Of a stretch of 64,000 nucleotides of DNA, positions 56,558-64,000 are shown piece by piece. The notes beneath the pieces were generated by a model. That model ran no database searches and had not been told where the DNA came from. It was given only the letters and a program-made list of their open reading frames with translations. Both the position numbers and the translations under genes were made by a program. How positions within the stretch are numbered: position 1 is the first letter of the stretch; the number at the start of each line of letters is the position of its first letter. The stretch is from Luteolibacter luteus. GTDB lineage: Bacteria; Verrucomicrobiota; Verrucomicrobiia; Verrucomicrobiales; Akkermansiaceae. The stretch spans positions 2,604,001 to 2,668,000 of the forward strand of contig NZ_CP051774.1 of NCBI RefSeq assembly GCF_012913485.1. The letters run 5' to 3'.

Positions 56558-59500
56558 ATGCGCCTACCTTTGCTTGCGCTCCTGGCCGGCATGCTTCCCT
56601 GCCACTCCCAGGACATCATTTTCAGCGACACCTTCGATCGCCCCGACAACCGGAACATCGATGCCGTCTTGACCGGCATCACTAACAACACCGGCACTGC
56701 CCTGCCCGAGGACGGCGTCTACAGCCAGCCATGGCTGGACCCGGCCAGCCGTCCCCCCACCTATGGAGCACCGGATGCGGATCCGGCCAATGGCGGCGGT
56801 AGCCAGATCCTCTCGAACGTCTTCCGGGTGAAAGTGGGCACGGGCACCGCAAATGCCTTCGTGAACCACAACTTCACCAATGCCCCGATCCTCAACGCGG
56901 GAGGCTTCTCGGTGAGCATGGATGTCACCGGCTACAATCAGGCGACCGCCGGCCAAGGCGGCGCTTTTGGCATCGGGATGACGGCGGCAGAGGCCGCGTC
57001 GATGGGAGACGCGATGGGAAATGGCACAGCCCAGCCGCATCTCAGCAATGCTTTCGGCACCAGCACCAATGCCGTGGCGGACTTCTGGTATGCAATCCGT
57101 GGCAACAACACGGTGACATGGGGTAGCGGCGACACGGTGCTCGGCACGGCCACGGTGGCGGCGAAGACAGGCAAGCTCACCGCGAACTTCTCCGTGCAGG
57201 ATTTCAATGCCGGCAGCGTCGTCGGCTTCCAAGTCCTCTACGGCACCACGGTAGTCGGATCCGGCACCTTCACCTGGACCGATACCAATGCGAACTACAT
57301 CGCGATGGACGGCCGGGACAACACCTTCGTCAGCATCGACAACTTCTCGGTGTCCACCTTCACGCCGGTGCCTTCGGTGACTTTCTCGGCGGACCCGAAA
57401 TTCGTGCCGGCGAACAACACCGCGCTCCCCGTCAACCTGAGCTGGACCACCACCGGCATGCCTGCGGGCGCGACCTTCCAAATCACGGCGGACAAGTCAG
57501 TCAGCTTTCCGAACGGCGGCAACAGCGGGGCCGCGGCGAATGGCACCGGCACGATCACCACCACCGTCGATGGTAGCTTGGGAGACACCACCTTCACCTA
57601 CGCGGTGTCGAATAGCAGTGCCCAGATCATCGCGAGCGGCACTGCAACCATCAAGCAAGTGGCAGCGAACCGCCCCAATGTCATCGTGATCCTCGCGGAC
57701 GACATGGGCTGGTCCGACCTCGGCTGCTACGGCAGCGAGATTCCCACGCCGAACCTCGATGCATTAGCCGCAAATGGCGCACGCTTCCGCCAGTTCTACA
57801 ACAGCGCCCGCTGCAGCCCGACCCGCGTGTCCCTGCTGACCGGCCTCTATCCGCAGCAAGGCGCGGTGAATCCCGCCGCCGCCCTGCCGGACCTGCGGAA
57901 CGACAACAACGTGACCTTCGCTGAACTTCTCGGTTCCTATGGTTATCGTACTTACATGGCGGGCAAATGGCACCTCGGAAACGGCGCGCTGCTCGCGGAG
58001 AACCGCGGCTTCCAGCACGTGTGGCGGATGGGCAACGGCCAGGCCAACAACACCGACCAATGGAACCAATCGGCCTACACGCTCGTCTCCCGGAACAATG
58101 AGATTCCCTTCCGCGACTATGCCGGCACGGGTGGGACCTTCTACCAGACGGATGCCATCGGCGACTACGCGGTCGACTACATCAATCACAACCTGAACAA
58201 GGCGGATGGCGCGCCCTTCGCGATGTATCTCGCTTTCGGTGCACCGCATTTCCCGATCCAGGCCCCGGCAGCGCTGGCTGACACCTTCACCTCGACCTAT
58301 GCCCAAGGCTGGGACGTGATCCGCCAGGCACGCTACAACCGCCAGCTGGCGAATGGCGTGATCGATAGCCGCTATCCCTTCCCGGGACTTGGCGGCACCG
58401 GCCCCCACCAGGCAGAGCCGATCGTGCCCCTTCCAGCATGGAACACGCTGCCTGCCGATCGCCAGGCGGACCTCACGCGCCGCATGTCACTCTATGCCGC
58501 GATGATCAAGAAGCTGGACGATAACGTCGGCAAGGTGGTCACGCGCCTCCAGCAGACGGGCCAGCTGGACAATACGCTGATCTTCTTCATGTCCGACAAT
58601 GGTGGCAACCATGAGGGCGGGATCTTCGGCAATACCACGGGTGCCCCGCTGACCGGCGCCGCGCTGGCAAACATGGGCCAAGCGGGTCAAGGCGACATGA
58701 TCCACTACGGCGGCGGACTCGCCCATGTCAGCAACACCCCGCTGAAGCTCTTCAAGCACTTCACGCATGAAGGCGGCATCCGCGCGCCCTTCATCGTCCA
58801 CTGGCCCGCAGGTTTCAGCGGGAAGAACTTCTGGGTGGAAACGCCGGGTCATCTGGTCGATGTGGTGGCCACCATCAACGCCGTCACCGGCACGCCACAG
58901 CCAAGCAGCTTCAATGGTCATCCGGTGCTGCCGCTGGAAGGCATCAACCTGAAGCCCCTGCTGGACCAACAGGCGGTGGCCGAACGCCCGATCTTCGTGG
59001 AACACGAAGCAAACCGCATGATCCGCAAGGGCAAGTGGAAGCTGGTGACCGAGAACTTCAGGGCCTTCGATGGGGAATTCCCCGCCCATCAAAAGCTGCT
59101 CTACGACATGGATGCGGACCCGGGCGAAAGCAATGACCTGGCCGCGCAGAACCCGGCAAAGGTCGTGGAGCTCGTGGACGAATGGAATGCCTGGAGCACC
59201 CGCGTCGGCCTTCCTCCCGAGAGGCTCATCACTCCGCCTCCCTCAAACCTCACGCCGGCTCCAACCACCGCGGACTTGTTTCTTGATACCTTCAACCGCG
59301 CGGCAGCAGTGGACATCGATGCCTCGAATAGCGGCATGAGCGGCAGCCGCGTGCCTCCGCTCGGCAGCGGCACCACCTGGTTCGAAGGCTGGGAAGGCAG
59401 CGGCACGACGGACTCGATCCAGATCACCGACAATATCCTGCAAATGGCGACCGGTGCAGGCATGAGCGAAAGCGGCGTGAACCACAACTTCACTGGCCAG

Positions 59501-60418
59501 GACATCGTGGATGCCGGCGGTTTCTCGGTGTCGCTGCGCGTTCTCTCGCTCAACAGCGATGCCACCGACACCGCAAACCGCTACGCGGGCTTCGGCGTCG
59601 GCCTGAACGCGGCCCAAGCTGCAGCGGGAAATGACATCGGCACCGCCAATCCGCCGCCGATCCGTGGCAATGGCACGGTGATCGGCACCGCGGATTGCTT
59701 CCTGGAGCTGGATCTCAATGGCAACGTGAAGATGTGGGCCGATGGCGCGGTGGTGGCCACGGTGCCGGTGGGCAAGACCAAGGGCACGCTGACCGCATCC
59801 TTCGCCTGCAGCAGCTTCGCGGCTGGAGCTCCGGTGACGGTCTCCGCCTATTTCGATGGGGAGCAGCTCGATCTGGATCCAAGTTCTGCCGCGGCGACGC
59901 GGAACTTCGCCTGGGATGAGGCGAATGCGAACTATCTGGCGCTGAGCGCCCGGGCGACGGGCTTCGCACAGATGGATAACTTCGCGGTGCGCAAGCTACC
60001 CTTGGCCGCTTCGCTCGGCCTGGAGTATCTGCTGAACTCCGGCCTCGATGGAGGGGAGAGCTCCCTGCTCGCCGATCCGGATGGCGATGGAATGGACAAC
60101 TTCGGCGAGTGGGCCTTCGGTACGCACCCGGACCGGTCGGACGCCTTCGTGGCGGCGACCTCCTTGGTGCTGATGCAGCCCTCCGTTGGCACCTTCCGCT
60201 TCGCGCACCGCCGGCTCAGCAGCTTCGCTGCGGCCGGCTTGAACTACCGCTACATGGTCAGCACGAACTTGAGCACTTGGCATGAGGCGGCAGCCACCGA
60301 GGAGTCCACCTCGGCACTGGCGGGCAGCCCGGGTTACGAAAGCGCCACGCTCACGCTCTCTCCGGGAGAGCTCGCCGGACAAGACCGGCTCTTCTTGAAA
60401 ATCGAGGCTCTGCCTTGA
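56558..60418 (+). CDS. Giant secreted sulfatase flanked by two copies of a novel domain
   Basis: A 1286-residue exported protein. Order: signal peptide; domain copy 1 (~20-268); an Ig-like linker (~273-365); a type I sulfatase (~372-900) with RPNVIVILADDMGWSDLGCYG, the formylglycine site C419 in CSPTR, MAGKWHLG, FFMSDNGGNHEGG and a late GKWKL; domain copy 2 (~905-1148, DTFNRAAAVDIDA, VNHNFT, GGFSVSLRV, ANYLALSARATGF); and a C-terminal segment with a calcium-loop-like ADPDGDGMDNFGEWAFGTHPD (~1165-1185). The enzyme needs a formylglycine-generating enzyme, not seen here. It is probably an exo-type sulfatase on sulfated polysaccharide. It follows the PEP-CTERM gene by 90 bases. Confidence 0.9.
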   Translation: MRLPLLALLAGMLPCHSQDIIFSDTFDRPDNRNIDAVLTGITNNTGTALPEDGVYSQPWLDPASRPPTYGAPDADPANGGGSQILSNVFRVKVGTGTANAFVNHNFTNAPILNAGGFSVSMDVTGYNQATAGQGGAFGIGMTAAEAASMGDAMGNGTAQPHLSNAFGTSTNAVADFWYAIRGNNTVTWGSGDTVLGTATVAAKTGKLTANFSVQDFNAGSVVGFQVLYGTTVVGSGTFTWTDTNANYIAMDGRDNTFVSIDNFSVSTFTPVPSVTFSADPKFVPANNTALPVNLSWTTTGMPAGATFQITADKSVSFPNGGNSGAAANGTGTITTTVDGSLGDTTFTYAVSNSSAQIIASGTATIKQVAANRPNVIVILADDMGWSDLGCYGSEIPTPNLDALAANGARFRQFYNSARCSPTRVSLLTGLYPQQGAVNPAAALPDLRNDNNVTFAELLGSYGYRTYMAGKWHLGNGALLAENRGFQHVWRMGNGQANNTDQWNQSAYTLVSRNNEIPFRDYAGTGGTFYQTDAIGDYAVDYINHNLNKADGAPFAMYLAFGAPHFPIQAPAALADTFTSTYAQGWDVIRQARYNRQLANGVIDSRYPFPGLGGTGPHQAEPIVPLPAWNTLPADRQADLTRRMSLYAAMIKKLDDNVGKVVTRLQQTGQLDNTLIFFMSDNGGNHEGGIFGNTTGAPLTGAALANMGQAGQGDMIHYGGGLAHVSNTPLKLFKHFTHEGGIRAPFIVHWPAGFSGKNFWVETPGHLVDVVATINAVTGTPQPSSFNGHPVLPLEGINLKPLLDQQAVAERPIFVEHEANRMIRKGKWKLVTENFRAFDGEFPAHQKLLYDMDADPGESNDLAAQNPAKVVELVDEWNAWSTRVGLPPERLITPPPSNLTPAPTTADLFLDTFNRAAAVDIDASNSGMSGSRVPPLGSGTTWFEGWEGSGTTDSIQITDNILQMATGAGMSESGVNHNFTGQDIVDAGGFSVSLRVLSLNSDATDTANRYAGFGVGLNAAQAAAGNDIGTANPPPIRGNGTVIGTADCFLELDLNGNVKMWADGAVVATVPVGKTKGTLTASFACSSFAAGAPVTVSAYFDGEQLDLDPSSAAATRNFAWDEANANYLALSARATGFAQMDNFAVRKLPLAASLGLEYLLNSGLDGGESSLLADPDGDGMDNFGEWAFGTHPDRSDAFVAATSLVLMQPSVGTFRFAHRRLSSFAAAGLNYRYMVSTNLSTWHEAAATEESTSALAGSPGYESATLTLSPGELAGQDRLFLKIEALP

Positions 60419-60471
60419 GTAACCACTCTTGGGAAACCCCGCGGGCATGAGGATAGCCCCCGGTGGTGTGA

Positions 60472-60514
60472 TTCCATGGCCGCTGTCATGAGCAGTAACG
60501 CGGCGGCCATGGAA
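60472..60514. other. Perfect 12-bp inverted repeat downstream of the sulfatase gene
   Basis: TTCCATGGCCGC (60472-60483) and GCGGCCATGGAA (60503-60514) enclose a 19-base loop, 53 bases after the sulfatase stop codon. Partly complementary GGTGG/CCACC flanks could lengthen the stem. No T-tract follows, so it is not a typical terminator. Confidence 0.6.
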
Positions 60515-60529
60515 CCCCACCTGAGGCCG

Positions 60530-60778
60530 TCAGAGACGGGAGGAATCTTCAGAGGTCCCCTCACCCCCTTGGCCGGAGGAGCCGTAGGGAAGTGCGATGA
60601 GACCGGGCAAAAAACCGAAAACGGCGGTCGCGGGCCAGATGACCCACTGGATTACCGGCGGGAGGAGCGGCGCCGGGACTTCGAAGGCGGAACCCGCATT
60701 GGCGGCCCCATCCTCGACCCGGCGGGAGGAGTCCGCCGGGTCGGGACGAGAGGGCCCGGAATGTTGGAACCACTTCAT
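60530..60778 (-). CDS. Possible small membrane protein (doubtful)
   Basis: The 625-base gap between the sulfatase stop and the FadL start (60419-61043) contains no clear gene on the plus strand. On the minus strand, an 82-residue frame from the ATG at 60778 (MKWFQHSGPSRPDPADSS) has one hydrophobic stretch (PPVIQWVIWPATAVFGFLPGLIALPYG) suitable as a membrane segment. It has no recognisable homologue pattern, and one hairpin (60715-60743) lies inside it. It is reported only because it is the single membrane-like frame in an otherwise empty region. Confidence 0.25.
   Translation of the reverse strand: MKWFQHSGPSRPDPADSSRRVEDGAANAGSAFEVPAPLLPPVIQWVIWPATAVFGFLPGLIALPYGSSGQGGEGTSEDSSRL
60715..60743. 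other. Strong GC hairpin in the sulfatase/FadL gap
   Basis: CGACCCGGCGG (60715-60725) and CCGCCGGGTCG (60733-60743) form a perfect 11-bp stem with a 7-base loop (GAGGAGT). Together with the dyad at 60472-60514 it makes this long intergenic region unusually structured. It could belong to a noncoding RNA, or be protein-coding symmetry if the minus-strand frame is real. Confidence 0.5.
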
Positions 60779-61043
60779 TGGGGGGGGCGATCTTGGAACT
60801 GTCCACGACGCCACAACCCGCCACAGGGAGGGTTCACCGCCACGGGGAAGATGGCGGAGAGGAGTTGGGCGGAAGCGGCTTTCATCGCGTCAGTCGGGTT
60901 GGGAGGGTTGAAACCCAGATCGACACGGATCATCGAAAGTAAAACTACGTAGCGCCATCGGGAGCATTCCCTTTTTGGGATGGGAGAATTTCCTACTACC
61001 CGGGGCTGGCGGAGAGCCGCGCGGTCGTGTTAGACGCTGCCGC

Positions 61044-62240
61044 GTGAGTAAAACTCCGTATCTTGCCCTCCTCCTCGCGATATCTGCCAGCCCTAGCCAC
61101 GGCTTGGGCATCGAGTTCACGTATCACGATCCGGAAGTCTTGGCGAGAGGCAACGCAGGAGTGGCCTCCAATACCAATGCCTCTGCGGTTTACTACAATC
61201 CGGCACTGTTGGGAGCCGGGCAAGGCTCCGACCTGCTGGTCACCGGATACGTGCTGGACTACAAGGTGGAGCATACCGGGCCCGGCGGCCACACGGACCT
61301 CAAGGATGGCCCGGCGGTGGCAGCAAGCGCCTTCGCCTCCACGCCGCTGTGGGACGGGGCATCCCTCGGCCTGGGCTTTTACTCACCCTTCGGCCAGAAG
61401 AACGAGTGGCCGGAGAATTCGCCGCTGCGCGCCTTCGCGACCGATACCGAGCTGCTTTTCATGGCGGGCACGGCGGCCCTCGGCTTCGAAGTCACCCCGA
61501 GCTTCCGCTTCGGGATCTCACTGAGCGCCACCACCAGCAGCGCGGACATCAACCGCGGCATCGTGGTGCCGGGAGACACCTTCTCGATCGAAGGCGAAGG
61601 CGATGGCTGGGGTGCCGGCGCGGGCTTCGCTTGGGAACCGATCGAAGGACACACGCTGGGCGGCACGGTCCGCTACTGGTCGCCGGTCACCTATAAGGGC
61701 CATAGCACCACGGTGCTCCTCTTCCCCACCTCCGACACGGCGGTGGCGCCGGCGGAAGCCGAGCTGGAATTCCCGGTCGAGGCCACGCTTGGCTACGCCT
61801 TCAAGCCGAATGACAAGTGGCTCTTCGAATTCGATGTGACCTATACCGAGTGGTCCTCCTTCGATGAATTCGCGGTGCAGAGCCCGGGCGGAACGCTGGT
61901 CGAGCCGCTGCTGTGGGAAGACAGCTTCACCATCGGCACCGGTGTCACCCGCAAGTGGGACTCCGGCTGGTGGCTCGGCGCGGGCTACTGGTTCGCCGAG
62001 AAGACAACTCCCGATGTGACTTTCAATCCCCGGCTGCCCGACGTGGACCTTCACGTGGGAAGCATCGGCACCGGCTATCGCACGGAATGCTGGGCTGCCG
62101 AATTCACCTATCAATACGGCTACGGCAAACCGCGGCAAATCAGCGGCGGAGCTCCCCTTCCTCCCACGGGGGTCACGGCCAATGGCAAGCTGAACTACCG
62201 TGCCCACGGCTTCTCGGCCGGGGTGCGCTGGTTCTGGTAA
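61044..62240 (+). CDS. FadL/OMPP1-type outer-membrane transport protein
   Basis: A 398-residue outer-membrane barrel of the FadL family (long-chain fatty acid or aromatic hydrocarbon uptake). Start GTG 61044 gives MSKTPYLALLLAISASPSHG as signal peptide; 23 upstream codons are rejected. The hatch-like N-terminus (EVLARGNAGVASNTNASAVYYNPALLG) is the diagnostic N-P-A motif. FGISLSATTS, YAFKPNDKWLFEFDVTYTEWSSFDE and a terminal GVRWFW with an aromatic last residue follow. It is 28 bases upstream of the ATPase/kinase-like gene. The substrate is not predictable. Confidence 0.9.
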   Translation: MSKTPYLALLLAISASPSHGLGIEFTYHDPEVLARGNAGVASNTNASAVYYNPALLGAGQGSDLLVTGYVLDYKVEHTGPGGHTDLKDGPAVAASAFASTPLWDGASLGLGFYSPFGQKNEWPENSPLRAFATDTELLFMAGTAALGFEVTPSFRFGISLSATTSSADINRGIVVPGDTFSIEGEGDGWGAGAGFAWEPIEGHTLGGTVRYWSPVTYKGHSTTVLLFPTSDTAVAPAEAELEFPVEATLGYAFKPNDKWLFEFDVTYTEWSSFDEFAVQSPGGTLVEPLLWEDSFTIGTGVTRKWDSGWWLGAGYWFAEKTTPDVTFNPRLPDVDLHVGSIGTGYRTECWAAEFTYQYGYGKPRQISGGAPLPPTGVTANGKLNYRAHGFSAGVRWFW

Positions 62241-62268
62241 GCGAACCCCAACAACTCTTTCCTCCGCC

Positions 62269-63579
62269 ATGAATGATCCTTTCGATCATTGGATGCCTTT
62301 TCGTCGCCGCGACGAGAACTGGAGCGGCTCGCAAGTGAGCGACCGCATCCGCCGCGATGTCATCCAGCCACTCGAGTCGCTGGTGGCTCGCGTTTCACAT
62401 CCCCGCTTCGATATCCCCGAGCCATCGCGGAATTCCCTCGAAACGGTGCTCGCGGTGGTGAGCGAGACCTTCGCGGCCACCGATCACGCCGGGGCGGTGG
62501 AGACGCTCGATCAAGCATGGCATGGCTGGGAAGTGAAGCTGCAAGCCTTCGCCCGCGATGGCGGGGAGGTGGCCATGAAGCGCATCGGCAAGGTCGCCGA
62601 CATCGGCCAGGAGGCGGCGCGCCAACTTTACCTGGCAGTCCGCGAGGCCATCGGCAATGCGATGCGCCATGCCGCAGCCTCCCGGATCGAGGTGGTGATG
62701 GTACCACTGCAGCAAGGCTGTGCGGTGACCGTGGCGGACAATGGCCGCGGCATCTCGCCTACGAAGTCAGGCGGGATCGGCATGTCCACCATGCGCCGCC
62801 GGATGGGCCGCTGTGGGGGCGAGGTGATCGTGCATCCGATCGAGGGCACCGTGATCGAATTCCGCCTGCCATGCCCGCGCCGCTCCTTGTGGGAGTGGCT
62901 ACTGCAAAGCAGAAGGCTCGAGCGCGCCGTAGATCCGGCGCATGCGGGCGAGATGAAGACACGCTGGCAGGAACGCGTGGATCGCTTCGGCAGCCTTGAG
63001 TCGGTCTTCGCCGAGTGGCCGCTGGCGGCTTCCTGGATCGAGTCCCGCCTGCCCGCCGAGCGCCGCGCGCCGGATGACCTGCAGCGGATGGTCTTCTGGC
63101 TCACGCAGGAGTTGATGCACATCGGCGTGCCCTATGAGATCGAGGCAGAGGAAGATGCGGACCGCGTGCGCTGCCGCATTTCATGGCAGGGCGAAGTGGA
63201 TCCCCTGCATTGGCTGGAGCTCGGCCTGGTGATTTCGCTTTCCCGGCCTGTAACCTTGCGGCTGACGGGCTCGTCGGGCTTGGAGTTGCTGGTGGCACGC
63301 AGGGCCGATCAACTTTCCGCAACGGGCGTGGCGGGATCTTTCGCCTCACTGGTGCACAATACCTGGTCCGGCGGCCTTCCCGCTGCACGGGACGATCTTT
63401 CCTCCTACCTGCACGATGTCTTGGCACAGGAACTCGTGGCGGAATCGATGCGCTGGGAGATCGCTCGCGAGGAGTACCCTCCCGGGGACATGAGATCGCG
63501 CTTCGATCAATGCCAGCACGAGCTCAGGCGCATCGCGGTTCTGGCGCGAGGCCTGTCTCATGAAATATCGGACCATTGA
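62269..63579 (+). CDS. Sensor-kinase-like protein with HATPase first and HisKA_3-like helix last
   Basis: A 436-residue soluble protein from ATG 62269. Residues ~55-200 hold a histidine-kinase-type ATPase with N box VREAIGNAMRHA (N130), G1 DNGRGIS (D157) and G2 SGGIGMSTMRRRMG, as in NarL-class kinases. Residues ~270-350 resemble a second, degenerate ATPase-like fold lacking the N and G boxes. Residues ~374-430 (DDLSSYLHDVLAQELVAESM, H382) look like the dimerisation/phosphoacceptor helix of HisKA_3 kinases but are followed only by the stop codon. No membrane segment or response regulator is present. It may be a rearranged kinase or a partner of a separate one. Confidence 0.7.
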   Translation: MNDPFDHWMPFRRRDENWSGSQVSDRIRRDVIQPLESLVARVSHPRFDIPEPSRNSLETVLAVVSETFAATDHAGAVETLDQAWHGWEVKLQAFARDGGEVAMKRIGKVADIGQEAARQLYLAVREAIGNAMRHAAASRIEVVMVPLQQGCAVTVADNGRGISPTKSGGIGMSTMRRRMGRCGGEVIVHPIEGTVIEFRLPCPRRSLWEWLLQSRRLERAVDPAHAGEMKTRWQERVDRFGSLESVFAEWPLAASWIESRLPAERRAPDDLQRMVFWLTQELMHIGVPYEIEAEEDADRVRCRISWQGEVDPLHWLELGLVISLSRPVTLRLTGSSGLELLVARRADQLSATGVAGSFASLVHNTWSGGLPAARDDLSSYLHDVLAQELVAESMRWEIAREEYPPGDMRSRFDQCQHELRRIAVLARGLSHEISDH

Positions 63580-63619
63580 GCGATAGCCCGACCAAGTTCC
63601 AGGGACCTGGCCGGAGCCA

Positions 63620-64000
63620 TCAAATGTACTGCTGCCCTTCGATGATCGCCATCGAGGGGCTGCCCTTCGTCAGGGCATTCACGGCAAGCATCGCCGACGT
63701 CGTGGCGGACTCCACGCAACCGATATCGATCGAGTTCCGGCACCAGTCTCCCGCGAAGAAGAGATTGTTGAAGCCGCTCTCCCATGGGAAGAGGCGGTGA
63801 GGCGTGCCGGTATTCGTCGAAAGGACGTAGCGCTCGGACGGATCGATATTGATCCGGAAGTACTGCCAATCGAAGCGTTCCTCATCCGTGGCATTCGGAT
63901 CCGGATGGTAGAGCGCTTTCGGATCGAGGCATTCGGTGCCCGGCAAACAAATGCCCGGCCACAAGGCGGAATGCGAGGCGAGCCACTGGCGGCAGACTTC
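63620..64000 (-). CDS. FAD-dependent oxidoreductase (amine oxidase-like), C-terminal part
   Basis: Only the last 126 codons are in the window; the frame is open to base 64000. The C-terminus shows the FAD-binding NLFFAGDWCRNSIDIGCVESATTSAMLAVNAL pattern of flavin amine oxidase/phytoene-desaturase-like enzymes, where GDW and the following helix contact the flavin and ribityl chain. The upstream stretch NIDPSERYVLSTNTGTPHRLFPWESGF fits the substrate domain. Its start and precise class lie beyond the window. It converges with the kinase-like gene, 40 bases between stops. Confidence 0.75.
   Translation of the reverse strand, partial: EVCRQWLASHSALWPGICLPGTECLDPKALYHPDPNATDEERFDWQYFRINIDPSERYVLSTNTGTPHRLFPWESGFNNLFFAGDWCRNSIDIGCVESATTSAMLAVNALTKGSPSMAIIEGQQYI

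Overview
This GC-rich, gene-dense window looks like a chromosomal segment of a Verrucomicrobiota bacterium, probably Verrucomicrobiaceae/Akkermansiaceae (Luteolibacter-like). That placement is inferred from gene families: a DapL-type aminotransferase, PEP-CTERM surface proteins, a DUF1800/DUF1501 pair, an ECF sigma/FecR pair next to a sulfatase, and large secreted proteins with autotransporter-like beta-repeats. No phage, insertion sequence, CRISPR array or replication origin is visible. One tRNA gene is present, tRNA-Pro(GGG).

Layout. 0-7 kb: minus-strand biosynthetic genes, dapL directly followed by ureD, a tightly overlapping membrane protein/winged-helix regulator/EEP phosphatase operon, and argC-argJ. 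7-11 kb: a complete CnrY-CnrX-CnrH-like metal-sensing sigma module followed by a TonB-dependent receptor. 11-15 kb: regulators (Rrf2, AraC, winged helix), a DUF2383 protein, type B ribosomal protein L31 and a coiled-coil secreted protein. 15-22 kb: a four-gene minus-strand envelope operon with two tandem paralogues, a three-part fusion (UPF0489, NlpC/P60-like, CapA) and a seven-helix membrane protein. 22-29 kb: DUF1800/DUF1501 and an HxlR-azoreductase-DUF1772 cluster. 29-33 kb: an overlapping M42 peptidase/hypothetical/MoxR operon. 33-36 kb: two secreted alpha/beta hydrolases and a CGNR regulator. 36-47 kb: trpE-trpG, GH20 hexosaminidase, M29 aminopeptidase, purN, acyltransferase, CE2-like esterase, miaB and a LuxR regulator. 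48-60 kb: a surface/glycan region with a frameshifted beta-repeat protein, a PEP-CTERM protein made of about 23 28-residue repeats, an ECF sigma/FecR pair, a PEP-CTERM protein and a giant sulfatase. 60-64 kb: a structured intergenic region, a FadL-type porin, an unusual ATPase/kinase protein and the end of an FAD oxidoreductase.

The strongest unusual signals are: (1) the CnrX-like sensor keeps all five metal ligands known from Cupriavidus CnrX, yet the module precedes a TonB receptor and not an efflux pump; (2) a roughly 240-residue domain occurs three times, once in a small PEP-CTERM protein and on both sides of the sulfatase catalytic domain, and a 22-bp promoter-like motif (20/22 identical) precedes both the ECF sigma gene and that PEP-CTERM gene; (3) a dispersed noncoding repeat of about 170 bp is present in three copies; (4) the UPF0489/NlpC-like/CapA fusion.

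All family names come from reading the translated sequences against remembered family motifs. No database search was run.
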